64,000 bases of DNA from Sva-07 sp963698565 (GTDB taxonomy: Bacteria > Actinomycetota > Acidimicrobiia > Acidimicrobiales > Ilumatobacteraceae). Every line of letters starts with the position of its first letter. Within the stretch, counting starts at the first letter, position 1. The stretch covers positions 186,001 through 250,000 of the forward strand of contig CAVORH010000020.1 of the NCBI GenBank assembly GCA_963698565.1, written 5' to 3'. The notes below the pieces were generated by a model. That model saw only the letters and a program-made list of their open reading frames with translations. It was not told the origin of the DNA and did not search any database. The translations under genes were made by a program, and so were the position numbers. Positions 1-9,276 of the stretch are shown one piece after another.

Positions 1-498
1 CCGCTCGACCTCGTCGGAGGCCAATCGGTCGCCCATCATCATCTCGAACATCGCGTCGACCACGAGCTGGTACTGGTCGGGATCGCGAAGCATCGCCTCC
101 GCCGGCATCAGTTGCCCCTTGAAGGAGTCGAGCTGCAGCGACTGGTCGATGTCGACGATGCTGGCGAACGGGAGCATCGATCCGGCAGCGGTCGCCACGA
201 TGCCGCCCAACGAATGCCCGACGATGTGAGGTCGTTCGAGACCAGCGGCAGCGATGACGGCGGCGACGTCGCCGGCCATCGAGGCGAGGTCGTAGGAGGG
301 GGCGTTCCCCGACTCGCCGTGGCCGCGCAGGTCGAGCGTGATCACCTCGTTGGTGGTCGCCAGCCGCTCGGTGACCGGAGCGAACGACGCGGACGACTCG
401 GTGATGCCGTGCACGAGCACGACGGGATGTCCCGACCCGGTTCGGCTCCAGGCGATCGACGTCCCATCCGCTGCAGTGGCTCGTTGCTGATGACTCAT
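1..498 (-). CDS. Alpha/beta hydrolase, 3' part outside the window
   Basis: The first 166 codons of an alpha/beta-hydrolase-fold enzyme, cut by the left edge. An HG oxyanion motif (VVLVHG, about residue 30), an RGHG turn near residue 60 and the nucleophile elbow GHSLGG with Ser near residue 96 are all visible, so the N-terminal half of the fold is intact. The distal catalytic His lies off the window. The ATG is 37 bp downstream of the amidase stop on the same strand. A GACACT hexamer ends 6 nt before the ATG, similar in place to the TANNNT boxes seen elsewhere, so it may have its own promoter. The substrate cannot be told from the sequence. Confidence 0.8.
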   Translation of the reverse strand, partial: MSHQQRATAADGTSIAWSRTGSGHPVVLVHGITESSASFAPVTERLATTNEVITLDLRGHGESGNAPSYDLASMAGDVAAVIAAAGLERPHIVGHSLGGIVATAAGSMLPFASIVDIDQSLQLDSFKGQLMPAEAMLRDPDQYQLVVDAMFEMMMGDRLASDEVER

Positions 499-535
499 GG
501 ACGAAGTGTCGCGCAGCGACGTTCCGACCGCAGCG

Positions 536-2023
536 TCATCGCGGCGGGCACAGACGAGGGCCGCGCTGCGCTTCGAATCCCGAGGCCAGCGCGATCAACG
601 TCGGCTCGGTCCATGCCGCGCCCATCAAGGTGATGCCCACGGGCAAGCTCCCAGCGGAGCCGGCCGGAACCGAGATCAAGGGGTAGCCGGCGGTCGCGGC
701 GAGCGTCGACGTGCCGCCGAACCGAGCATCGCCGTTGACGAGGTCGATCGGCGTCGCCGGTGCCCCGGTCGGAGCGAGGAGGGCGTCGAGGTCGTGCTCG
801 CCGAGCGCTCGATCCAGCCCCTCGGTGCGCGACAGGCGGGCGGCAGTCGCCACCGCCTCGAGGTAGACATCGCTCGTCAGGGGACCGCGGGCAGCGGCCT
901 GCTCGAGCAGGTCCTGGTCGAAGTACTGCAGCTCCAGCGAGGCATGGCGGACGTTGTAGGCGATCACCTCACCCAGCGTTCTCGGTGGGCTCCCCGTCAG
1001 GGTGGCGAGGTGGTCCTCGAGCCCCGCTTTGAACTCGTGGAGCAGGATCTCGAACTCCGCGGCACGCAACTCGGGCCGCACGTGCAACTCGGGGACCTCC
1101 ACGGTGACCGCTCCAGCAGCCCGGATCAACCCGATCGCGTCGCGAGCGACGCGATCGGCGTGCCGCGAGAACCCGAAGAGACCGGTCGCCACACCGATTC
1201 GCCGGCCGCGCAGGCCGTCGGGATCGAGGTACGTCGTGTAGTCGTCGGGAACCGACCCGCTCGTCGCCGGATCGCGGGGGTCGGGGCCAGCGATCGCGCT
1301 CAGCACGGCGGCAGCGTCGGCGACCGTCCGGGCGAGTGGGCCGACCGTGTCCTGCGAGCGAGAGATCGGTATCACGCCCGCCCGGCTCGTGAGCCCGACC
1401 GTCGGCTTGAGGCCGACCACCCCGTTGGCGTTCGCAGGCGACACGATCGATCCATCCGTCTCCGTGCCGATCGCAGCGGCAGCGAAGTTCGCGGAGGCGG
1501 CGACACCCGATCCCGAGCTCGACCCGCCGGGCGAACGCGTCGGGTCGTAGGGGTTGCGGACCTGGCCGTTGCGTCCGCTCCACCCGCTGGTGCCGGTCGT
1601 GGAGCGGAAGAAGGCCCATTCGCTCATCGCCGTCTTGCCGAGCAGTACTGCGCCGGCGGCTCGTAGCCGGGCGGCGACCGTCGAGTCCTCCGGCGGCTTC
1701 GAGCCGACGAGGGCCAGCGACCCAGCGGTGGTCTGCATGTCGTCGGCGGTGTCGATGTTCTCCTTGAGCAGGATCGGGATGCCGTGCAGCGGTCCGCGGG
1801 TACTGCCGGACCGGCGTTCGTCGTCGAGTGCGGCAGCGATCGCCGGTGCGTCCGGGTTCACCTCGACGACCGAGCGGAGGTCGGTGTCGAGCGCGGCGAT
1901 GCGGGTGAGGTGGGCGTCGGTGATCTCGGCAGCGCTGCGCTCGCCCGAGGCCATCAGGTGCTGGAGATCGGTGATCGACCGTTCGACGATCCACGCCGCC
2001 TCGGTCGACGTCGGTTCACCCAC
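536..2023 (-). CDS. Amidase signature family enzyme
   Basis: An amidase-signature hydrolase of about 495 residues, the usual length for the family. The Ser-cisSer-Lys triad can be placed: Lys in ILLKENID (about residue 87), the glycine/serine-rich GGSSSGSG segment holding the cis-Ser, and the nucleophile Ser in TDGSIVSPA. Such enzymes hydrolyse amide bonds of small or peptide amides; this sequence does not reveal the substrate. It lacks the GatA context (no gatB or gatC nearby), so I do not call it the Glu-tRNA amidotransferase subunit. I chose the GTG at 2023 because it overlaps the stop of the upstream dioxygenase by 8 nt, which fits translational coupling. An ATG at 1954 is the alternative. 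Confidence 0.85.
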   Translation of the reverse strand: MGEPTSTEAAWIVERSITDLQHLMASGERSAAEITDAHLTRIAALDTDLRSVVEVNPDAPAIAAALDDERRSGSTRGPLHGIPILLKENIDTADDMQTTAGSLALVGSKPPEDSTVAARLRAAGAVLLGKTAMSEWAFFRSTTGTSGWSGRNGQVRNPYDPTRSPGGSSSGSGVAASANFAAAAIGTETDGSIVSPANANGVVGLKPTVGLTSRAGVIPISRSQDTVGPLARTVADAAAVLSAIAGPDPRDPATSGSVPDDYTTYLDPDGLRGRRIGVATGLFGFSRHADRVARDAIGLIRAAGAVTVEVPELHVRPELRAAEFEILLHEFKAGLEDHLATLTGSPPRTLGEVIAYNVRHASLELQYFDQDLLEQAAARGPLTSDVYLEAVATAARLSRTEGLDRALGEHDLDALLAPTGAPATPIDLVNGDARFGGTSTLAATAGYPLISVPAGSAGSLPVGITLMGAAWTEPTLIALASGFEAQRGPRLCPPR

Positions 2024-2924
2024 GAGGCGGCGTGAGCGTCGGGCTCGTGTCGAGTTCGTCGCCGGAGTCGGCGACCACGAAGCGAGTGAGACGTCGACCG
2101 AACTCGGACAGCCCCAACCAGTCGGCGTGGCTGATCCCGGGAACCATCGGTTCGCGGAACCACGGGGCGTAGTACTCGACGTTGGGGATCGCCCGGACGT
2201 CGTCGCTGAGGTTCGGGGTGCCACCGTGCCAGGCGCGCACGTCGCGGATCTGGACGGCACCGGCGGGCGCCGGACAGACCGTGCTGAGACGCATCCACTC
2301 CGGCTCCTCCGATCGCCGTGGTATCGGCGCCCTCGATCGTTGGGTGCCGGGGATCTGGCGCGTCGGCCCGTTGAGCGGCGTCATGTCGACCGGGAGGAAG
2401 TTGACGCACACGTACGGGCACGGCAGATCTCGGATCGACACCTGGCCGGTGGGATCGTGGAACGAGCTGAACGGCGTCGCCTCGGCGTCGACGAAGTCGC
2501 TGATGTCGGCATGCAACGGCTGATAGTCGATCGCCCCCGGCAGGCAGAAGTCGCCACTCGCCGCTCGGACGATGTAGTCGGAGGACCCGAAGATCGCCGT
2601 CAGGATCGGCGTCACGGTCGGCAGATCGATCAACATCCTCCACTCGGGGCGGTGCAGCATGCTTCGCGTGGTGCTCGAGCCACCGAACGAGTAGCGGTGG
2701 GATCCACGGTTGCCGGCCCGGTGGGGATCGAGCGCCACGATGGCGTCGACCGCCTCGGCGACCCCGGCGCGCAGGAACTCGAGCTGTTCGACGTCGAGTG
2801 CGTCACGCACGACCACGAAACCGTCGCGATGGAACAGGCGCACCGCTCGTTCGACGTCTCCTGGCTCGACGATCTCGAGCCCGACGATCCCGTTGTTGGC
2901 CAGGAGGTGCTCACGGAGGTCCAC
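2016..2924 (-). CDS. Phytanoyl-CoA dioxygenase (PhyH) family protein
   Basis: A 302-residue member of the PhyH family of Fe(II)/2-oxoglutarate oxygenases, which hydroxylate varied small molecules. The facial triad is readable: HADISD supplies the HxD pair, and the distal His sits in RAWHGGTPN, followed by a conserved-looking Arg that would bind 2-oxoglutarate. The N-terminal strand FHRDGFVVVRDAL is typical. It starts at a GTG with GACACT ending 7 nt upstream and is coupled by an 8-nt overlap to the downstream amidase. A hydroxylase next to an amidase suggests a small catabolic or tailoring unit, but this is only inference from adjacency. Confidence 0.8.
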   Translation of the reverse strand: MDLREHLLANNGIVGLEIVEPGDVERAVRLFHRDGFVVVRDALDVEQLEFLRAGVAEAVDAIVALDPHRAGNRGSHRYSFGGSSTTRSMLHRPEWRMLIDLPTVTPILTAIFGSSDYIVRAASGDFCLPGAIDYQPLHADISDFVDAEATPFSSFHDPTGQVSIRDLPCPYVCVNFLPVDMTPLNGPTRQIPGTQRSRAPIPRRSEEPEWMRLSTVCPAPAGAVQIRDVRAWHGGTPNLSDDVRAIPNVEYYAPWFREPMVPGISHADWLGLSEFGRRLTRFVVADSGDELDTSPTLTPPRG

Positions 2925-2953
2925 GCCAGCAGTGTCGCACAGCCCCGCCCGTG

Positions 2954-3002
2954 CTTCTCGTGAACTCGTGCGGGCTCAGGCGGCTCACGAGTTCACGAGA
3001 AG
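2954..3002. repeat. 17-bp perfect inverted repeat, 15-nt loop
   Basis: CTTCTCGTGAACTCGTG at 2954-2970 is matched exactly by its reverse complement at 2986-3002. It lies in the divergent gap between the PhyH gene and gltB, before a candidate gltB -10 box. No T-run follows on either strand, so it is not a standard intrinsic terminator. It could be an operator, a leader structure or the remnant of a dispersed repeat. Confidence 0.85.
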
Positions 3003-3063
3003 TGGGTGGGGAGACCACCTGGATCACGATCGAACGATCTTTCCCATCGGCGGGTGTGTGCCC

Positions 3064-3069
3064 TATGCT
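3064..3069 (+). promoter_or_regulatory. Candidate gltB -10 box (TATGCT)
   Basis: TATGCT lies about 135 nt before the gltB start, with a weak TTTCCC at 3040-3045 and an 18-nt spacer. Unlike most promoters in this window it would give a long 5' leader. The leader (about 3076-3202) contains short self-complementary pieces such as CTCGAG and GTCGCGAC. I recognise no known riboswitch class in it. Confidence 0.4.
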
Positions 3070-3202
3070 GAGACTTCCCCCGCCTCGAGCCAGCGTTGTC
3101 TCGAGCGAACTCGTGATCGGTCGTTGCAACGTCGCGACGACGAGCCGCCGCAATGTCGCGGAGCGACTCACGACTCGTTCAACCTCGACCCTCGTGGATG
3201 TG

Positions 3203-6200
3203 ATGATGCAACAGCCTCCGGGCCCCATCGGCCTGTACGACCCTCGGAACGAACACGACTCGTGTGGCGTGTCGTTCGTGGCCAACCTCAAGGGTGTCCG
3301 TTCCAACGAACTGGTGCTCACCGGTCTCAAGGCGCTCACCAACATGGAGCACCGGGGCGCAACCGGCGCCGAACCCGACACGGGCGACGGTGCGGGAATC
3401 CTGATGCAGGTCCCCGACGCCTTCCTGCGTGCGGTGGTCGACTTCGAGCTCCCTGCAGCCGGCGCCTATGCGGTCGGCGTGGCATTCCTGCCCGCCGATG
3501 CGGTCGCATGCGAGAAGGCGATGGCGGCGATCGAGGCCACGGTCGCCGACGTCGGACTCGTCACGCTCGGCTGGCGCGACGTGCCCGTGAACCCGGACTG
3601 TCTCGGAGCCACGGCGCGCGCCGCGATGCCGACGTTCAAACAGCTCTTCGTCGCCGACCCCGCCGGCGCGACCGGCATCGAGCTCGACCGCAAGGCCTTC
3701 GTCGCGCGAAAGCGCAGCCGTCGCGAGCTCGACGGCGAGCTCGACACCTACTTCGCCTCCCTGTCGGCGCGCACGATCGTCTACAAGGGCATGCTGACGA
3801 CACCGCAGCTCAGCGAGTTCTTCCCCGATCTGCTCGACCCGCGGGTCGAGTCGGCGCTCCTGATCGTGCACTCGCGGTTCTCGACCAACACCTTCCCGTC
3901 GTGGCCCCTGGCACACCCGTACCGGTTCGTCGCGCACAACGGCGAGATCAACACGGTGCAGGGCAACCAGAACTGGATGCGTGCCCGGGAAGCGATGCTC
4001 GAATCCGAGGTGCTGCCCGGCATCGATCGGGCCTTCCCGATCTGCACGCCGGGCTCCTCCGACACCGCTCGGTTCGACGAGGTGCTCGAACTGCTCCACC
4101 TCGGCGGCTACCCGATCCACCACGCGATGTTGATGATGATCCCCGAAGCGTGGGAGAACCACGAGACGATGTCGCAGGAACAGCGCGACTTCTACCGGTT
4201 CCACGCCGCGATGATGGAGCCCTGGGACGGCCCGGCCAGCGTTGCGTTCACCGATGGCGACGTGATCGGCGCGGTGCTCGACCGCAACGGGCTGCGGCCG
4301 AGCCGGTACTGGGTGACCGACGACGACCTCGTCGTGATGGCCTCCGAGGTCGGCGTGATCGACATCGACCCCTCCAAGGTGGTCGCCAAGGGGCGTCTCC
4401 AGCCCGGCAAGATGTTCCTGATCGACACCCGCCAGGGACGCATCGTCGCCGACGACGAGATCAAGTCGGAACTGGCATCGCTCCATCCCTACTCCGACTG
4501 GTTGGAAGCCGGCATGGTCGAGCTGGCCGACCTGCCCGAACGCGAGCACGTCGTCTTCAGCCACGACAGCGTCCTCCGACGCCAGCAGATGTTCGGCTAC
4601 ACCCACGAGGAGTTGAAGATCCTCCTCACGCCGATGGCGGCAACCGGGGGCGAGGCGCTCGGCTCGATGGGCACCGACACGCCGCTCGCGGTGCTCTCGG
4701 AACGACCTCGGCTCCTGTTCGACTACTTCAAGCAGCTCTTCGCGCAGGTCACCAACCCGCCACTCGACGCGATCCGTGAGGAGGTCGTCACGGCGGTGTC
4801 GTCGTCGGTCGGTCCCGAGGCCAACCTCCTGGCCCCCGGCCCCGAGAGCTGCCGGCAGCTCGCCCTGCCGTTCCCGATCATCGACAACGACGAACTCGCC
4901 AAGATCATCCACATCAACGACGACGGCAACCACCCCGGCCTGCAGGCGCGGGTGCTGTCGGGGCTCTACCGGGTGGCCGACGGCGGCGAGGGCCTGCGTA
5001 CGGCGCTCGATCGCATCTGTCTCGAGGCGTCCGAGGCGATCGCGGACGGCGCACGCATCATCGTCCTGTCGGATCGCAACGCCGACAGCATCGACGCCCC
5101 GATCCCGTCGCTGCTGTTGACCGCAGCGGTTCACCATCACCTCGTTCGCACCAAGCAACGCACGATGGCCGGGCTGATCGTCGAGGCCGGCGACGCCCGC
5201 GAGGTGCACCACATGGCGCTGTTGATCGGCTACGGAGCCGGGGCGATCAACCCGTATCTGGCATTCGAGTCGATCGAGGACCTGATCGCCGAGGAGATGC
5301 ACGGCCTCGGCGGCATGGACGCCCACAAGGCGGTCAAGAACTACATCAAGGCCTGCGGCAAGGGCGTCCTCAAGGTGATGTCGAAGATGGGCGTGTCGAC
5401 GGTCGCGTCGTACACCGGCGCGCAGATCTTCGAGGCGATCGGCCTCGGCAAGAGCGTGGTCGACGAGTACTTCACCGGCACGATCTCGCAGCTCGGTGGG
5501 ATCGGCCTCGACGAGATCGCAGCCGAGGTCGGTGCCCGTCACGCCATGGCGAACCCGACGCGTCCCGAAGAGCGCGCCCACCGCAAACTGGAACTCGGCG
5601 GCGAGTACCAGTGGCGACGCGAAGGGGAACTCCACCTGTTCAACCCGGAGACCGTCTTCAAGCTCCAGCACGCCACACGTTCGAAGCGCTACGACATCTT
5701 CAAGGAGTACACCTCGAGGATCGACGACCAGTCCGAGAAGTTGATGACGCTCCGCGGGCTCTTCGAGTTCGCCGGCGACCGCAGCCCGGTCCCGATCGAC
5801 GAGGTCGAACCGATCGAGAAGATCCTCGAGCGGTTCTCGACCGGGGCGATGAGCTACGGCTCGATCTCGGCCGAGGCCCACGAGACGCTGGCGATCGCGA
5901 TGAACCACCTCGGCGCCAAGTCGAACACCGGCGAGGGTGGCGAGGACGTCGATCGTCTCTACGACCCCGAGCGCCGCTCGTCGATCAAGCAGGTCGCCTC
6001 CGGTCGCTTCGGGGTGACCTCGGAGTACCTCACCAACTCCGACGACATCCAGATCAAGATGGCGCAGGGCGCCAAGCCCGGCGAGGGCGGTCAGTTGCCG
6101 GGTCACAAGGTGTACCCGTGGATCGCGGCGACCCGTCACTCGACGCCGGGCGTCGGCCTGATCAGCCCGCCGCCGCACCACGACATCTACTCGATCGAGG

Positions 6201-7747
6201 ATCTGAAGCAGTTGATCCACGATCTCAAGAACGCCAATCCGGCCGCACGCGTCCACGTCAAGCTCGTCGCCGAGACCGGGGTCGGCACGGTTGCCGCCGG
6301 CGTGTCGAAGGCCAAGGCCGACGTGGTGCTGATCTCCGGTCACGACGGCGGCACCGGCGCCAGCCCGCTCACCTCGCTCAAGCACGCCGGCGGACCGTGG
6401 GAACTCGGCCTCGCCGAAACCCAGCAGACGCTGCTGCTCAACGGTCTCCGCGACCGGATCGTCGTGCAGACCGACGGCCAGATGAAGACCGGTCGCGACG
6501 TCGTGATCGCCGCGCTGCTCGGCGCCGAGGAGTACGGCTTCGCCACTGCGCCACTCGTGGTGTCGGGCTGCATCATGATGCGGGTCTGCCATCTCGACAC
6601 GTGCCCGGTCGGCATCGCCACCCAGAATCCGGAGCTGCGAGCACGCTTCTCGGGTCAGCCCGAGTTCGTCGAGACCTTCTTCGAGTACATCGCCACCGAG
6701 GTGCGTGAGCTGATGGCCGAACTCGGATTCCGGACGATGGACGAGATGATCGGTCACGTCGAAGTCCTCGACACGCGACGGGCGATCACGCACTGGAAGG
6801 CGTCGGGCCTCGACATCAGCCCGATCCTGGCGGTGCCCCAGAATCCCTATGGACAGACGATGGTGCAGAGCGTCGGGCAGGACCACGGTCTCGACGAGGC
6901 ACTCGATCAGCAGTTGATCGAACTCGCCCAGCCGGCGATCGACGACGCTCGGCACGTGTCGATCGACCTGCCGGTGCGCAACGTCAACCGGACGGTCGGC
7001 ACGCTGCTCGGCCACGAGGTCACCAAGCAGTGGAAGGGAGCGGGGCTGCCCGACGGCACGATCGACATCACGTTGACCGGCTCGGCAGGCCAGAGCCTGG
7101 GAGCGTTCCTGCCCGCCGGCATCCAGATCCGTCTCGTCGGTGATGCCAACGACTACGTGGCCAAGGGCCTCTCCGGTGGGCGGGTCATCGTCCATCCCCA
7201 TCCCTTCGCCACGTTCGTGGCCGAGGAACAGATCATCGCCGGAAACGTCATCGCCTACGGGGCCACCGGTGGCGAGGTGTTCCTGCGCGGCATCGTCGGC
7301 GAACGCTTCTGTGTCCGCAACTCCGGCGCCACGGCGGTGAGCGAGGGCGTCGGCGACCACGGGTGCGAGTACATGACCGGTGGCCGCGTCGTGGTGCTCG
7401 GGCCGACCGGACGCAACTTCGGCGCCGGCATGTCCGGCGGGATCGCGTACGTGTACGACCCGGCCGAGTCCTTCGCCAGCAAGGTCAACTACGAGATGGT
7501 GGCGCTCGAGGATCTCGACGACACCGACCGCGAGTTCCTGCGCGACACGGTCACCCGGCATCGCGACCTCACCGGATCGGCCGTCGCCGAGCGGATCCTG
7601 CTGTCGTGGGAGACCGAGCTGCCCGCGTTCCGCAAGGTGATGCCGAAGGACTACAAGCGGGTCCTCACGGTCATCGCCGAGTCCACGGCTGCCGGCCTCG
7701 ACGAGGACCAGACCGTCGACAGGATCATGGAAGCAGCCAGAGCATGA
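3203..7747 (+). CDS. gltB: Glutamate synthase (NADPH) large subunit
   Basis: The 1514-residue alpha subunit of glutamate synthase, normal full length. It takes ammonia from glutamine and transfers it to 2-oxoglutarate on an FMN site, giving two glutamates. The Ntn-type glutaminase begins at Cys21 (DSCGVSF) after a 20-residue propeptide that would be removed. A central domain, the FMN-binding synthase domain (about 800-1210) and the C-terminal GXGXG beta-helix follow. The 3Fe-4S ligands are Cys1123, Cys1129 and Cys1134. Start choice: two ATGs at 3203 and 3206 follow an in-frame GTG at 3194, and none has a clear Shine-Dalgarno. gltD begins 24 nt downstream, so the two subunits are co-transcribed. 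Confidence 0.95.
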   Translation: MMQQPPGPIGLYDPRNEHDSCGVSFVANLKGVRSNELVLTGLKALTNMEHRGATGAEPDTGDGAGILMQVPDAFLRAVVDFELPAAGAYAVGVAFLPADAVACEKAMAAIEATVADVGLVTLGWRDVPVNPDCLGATARAAMPTFKQLFVADPAGATGIELDRKAFVARKRSRRELDGELDTYFASLSARTIVYKGMLTTPQLSEFFPDLLDPRVESALLIVHSRFSTNTFPSWPLAHPYRFVAHNGEINTVQGNQNWMRAREAMLESEVLPGIDRAFPICTPGSSDTARFDEVLELLHLGGYPIHHAMLMMIPEAWENHETMSQEQRDFYRFHAAMMEPWDGPASVAFTDGDVIGAVLDRNGLRPSRYWVTDDDLVVMASEVGVIDIDPSKVVAKGRLQPGKMFLIDTRQGRIVADDEIKSELASLHPYSDWLEAGMVELADLPEREHVVFSHDSVLRRQQMFGYTHEELKILLTPMAATGGEALGSMGTDTPLAVLSERPRLLFDYFKQLFAQVTNPPLDAIREEVVTAVSSSVGPEANLLAPGPESCRQLALPFPIIDNDELAKIIHINDDGNHPGLQARVLSGLYRVADGGEGLRTALDRICLEASEAIADGARIIVLSDRNADSIDAPIPSLLLTAAVHHHLVRTKQRTMAGLIVEAGDAREVHHMALLIGYGAGAINPYLAFESIEDLIAEEMHGLGGMDAHKAVKNYIKACGKGVLKVMSKMGVSTVASYTGAQIFEAIGLGKSVVDEYFTGTISQLGGIGLDEIAAEVGARHAMANPTRPEERAHRKLELGGEYQWRREGELHLFNPETVFKLQHATRSKRYDIFKEYTSRIDDQSEKLMTLRGLFEFAGDRSPVPIDEVEPIEKILERFSTGAMSYGSISAEAHETLAIAMNHLGAKSNTGEGGEDVDRLYDPERRSSIKQVASGRFGVTSEYLTNSDDIQIKMAQGAKPGEGGQLPGHKVYPWIAATRHSTPGVGLISPPPHHDIYSIEDLKQLIHDLKNANPAARVHVKLVAETGVGTVAAGVSKAKADVVLISGHDGGTGASPLTSLKHAGGPWELGLAETQQTLLLNGLRDRIVVQTDGQMKTGRDVVIAALLGAEEYGFATAPLVVSGCIMMRVCHLDTCPVGIATQNPELRARFSGQPEFVETFFEYIATEVRELMAELGFRTMDEMIGHVEVLDTRRAITHWKASGLDISPILAVPQNPYGQTMVQSVGQDHGLDEALDQQLIELAQPAIDDARHVSIDLPVRNVNRTVGTLLGHEVTKQWKGAGLPDGTIDITLTGSAGQSLGAFLPAGIQIRLVGDANDYVAKGLSGGRVIVHPHPFATFVAEEQIIAGNVIAYGATGGEVFLRGIVGERFCVRNSGATAVSEGVGDHGCEYMTGGRVVVLGPTGRNFGAGMSGGIAYVYDPAESFASKVNYEMVALEDLDDTDREFLRDTVTRHRDLTGSAVAERILLSWETELPAFRKVMPKDYKRVLTVIAESTAAGLDEDQTVDRIMEAARA

Positions 7748-7771
7748 GCGTCGAGAAGAAGGACCACGGAC

Positions 7772-9223
7772 ATGGGTGAGCCGACCGGATTCCTGAAGTG
7801 GGATCGTGAGACGCCGCAGATGCGGCCCGTGCCGGTGCGCCTGCGCGACTGGAACGAGGTCTACGAGGACTTCGATCCCGACGTACTCAAGCACCAGGCA
7901 GGCCGTTGCATGGACTGCGGCATCCCGTTCTGCAACAACGGGTGCCCGCTGGGCAACCTGATCCCGGACTGGAACGACCTCGTCTACCGCGATCACTGGC
8001 AGGACGCGATCGAGCGGCTGCACGCCACGAACAACTTCCCGGAGTTCACCGGGCGTCTCTGCCCCGCCCCGTGCGAATCGGCGTGTGTCCTCGGGATCAA
8101 CCAGAACCCGGTGGCGATCAAGCAGGTCGAGGTCGAGATCATCGACCGCGCCTGGGACGAGGGGTGGGTCACCCCGCACGTGCCGGCGGTTCGCACCGGC
8201 AAACGGGTTGCCGTCATCGGTTCGGGTCCCGCCGGCCTCGCCGCGGCCCAGCAACTCACCCGGGCGGGCCACGACGTCGTCGTGCTCGAACGCGCCGACC
8301 GGATCGGTGGGTTGCTCCGCTACGGCATCCCCGAGTTCAAGATGGAGAAGCGTCACATCGATCGGCGCATCGCACAGATGGAGGCGGAGGGAACCGAGTT
8401 CCGCACCAACGCCGTCGTCGGGGACAACATCGACATCGAGGTGCTCCGGGCCTCGCACGACGCGATCGTGCTCGCCTGTGGGGCGACGGCGTGGCGCGAC
8501 CTGCCGATCCCCGGCCGGGAGCTCGGCGGGATCCACCAGGCGATGGAGTACCTGCCGTACGCCAACCGGGTGCAGCTCGGCGACATCGAGACCTCGCCGA
8601 TCGACGTGGCCGGCAAGCACGTCGTGATCATCGGCGGCGGGGACACCGGTGCCGATTGTCTCGGTACCGCGCACCGCCAGGGTGCGGCATCGGTGACCCA
8701 ACTGGAGATCCTCCCCAAGCCCCCCGAGCACCGGGGGCCGAACAACCCGTGGCCGCAGTACGCAATGACCTACAAGGTCACCTCGGCCCACGCCGAAGGC
8801 GGCGAGCGGCTCTACAGCGTCAACACCGAGCAGTTCCTCGACGACGGCGAAGGACGCGTGCGAGCGTTGCGTTTGCACGAGGTCGAGTTGATCGATGGAG
8901 CGTTCGTCAAGGTCGAAGGCACCGACCACGAGATCCCCGCCGACTTCGTGTTCCTCGCGATGGGCTTCGTCGGGCCGGAGAAGGGTGCCTGGCTCGACTC
9001 GCTCGACCTCGACTACGACCCTCGCGGCAACGTGGCCCGCGACGATCGCTACATGACCAATCAGCACGGCATCTTCGTCGCCGGTGACATGGGCCGGGGG
9101 CAGAGCCTGATCGTGTGGGCGATCGCCGAAGGGCGCGCATGCGCTGCCGGCGTCGACACCCACCTGATGGGGGAGACCCGGCTCCCGTCGCCGATTCGGC
9201 CCACCGAACGACCGCTGGTGTAG
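7772..9223 (+). CDS. gltD: Glutamate synthase (NADPH) small subunit
   Basis: The 483-residue beta subunit, which oxidises NADPH through FAD and passes electrons through Fe-S clusters to GltB. The N-terminal Cys-rich region (GRCMDCGIPFC, CPLGN, CPAPCESAC) supplies two 4Fe-4S clusters. A first dinucleotide fold (GSGPAGLAAA, about residue 150) binds FAD. A second (IGGGDTGADC, about 288) binds NADPH. The C-terminal GD motif (FVAGDMGRGQSL) completes the FAD site. The ATG follows an AAGGA-rich stretch 24 nt after gltB. The gene ends with TAG, and the LysM lipoprotein gene downstream has its own promoter. Confidence 0.95.
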   Translation: MGEPTGFLKWDRETPQMRPVPVRLRDWNEVYEDFDPDVLKHQAGRCMDCGIPFCNNGCPLGNLIPDWNDLVYRDHWQDAIERLHATNNFPEFTGRLCPAPCESACVLGINQNPVAIKQVEVEIIDRAWDEGWVTPHVPAVRTGKRVAVIGSGPAGLAAAQQLTRAGHDVVVLERADRIGGLLRYGIPEFKMEKRHIDRRIAQMEAEGTEFRTNAVVGDNIDIEVLRASHDAIVLACGATAWRDLPIPGRELGGIHQAMEYLPYANRVQLGDIETSPIDVAGKHVVIIGGGDTGADCLGTAHRQGAASVTQLEILPKPPEHRGPNNPWPQYAMTYKVTSAHAEGGERLYSVNTEQFLDDGEGRVRALRLHEVELIDGAFVKVEGTDHEIPADFVFLAMGFVGPEKGAWLDSLDLDYDPRGNVARDDRYMTNQHGIFVAGDMGRGQSLIVWAIAEGRACAAGVDTHLMGETRLPSPIRPTERPLV

Positions 9224-9263
9224 CACGCGTCACCCCTGACGACGCTCGGTGTGGCCGGGCGCC

Positions 9264-9269
9264 TACGCT
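9264..9269 (+). promoter_or_regulatory. -10 box TACGCT for the LysM lipoprotein gene
   Basis: TACGCT ends 7 nt before the ATG at 9277, leaving no room for a Shine-Dalgarno. This predicts transcription starting at or next to the start codon (leaderless mRNA). Confidence 0.6.
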
Positions 9270-9276
9270 GGGGACC

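Noticed and set aside
2024..2260. N-terminal extension of the amidase to 2260
   Set aside because: It would lie inside the dioxygenase gene in another frame and has no amidase similarity. The GTG at 2023 overlaps the upstream stop in the usual way.
3070..3202. A glutamine riboswitch or other known riboswitch before gltB
   Set aside because: I could not match the conserved core of any class I know; only short palindromes are present.
3179..9226. A 2015-codon open frame antisense to gltB and gltD
   Set aside because: GC-rich third positions leave antisense frames open. The translation is low-complexity Asp/Arg/Val-rich with no domain, while gltB and gltD on the other strand show full motifs.
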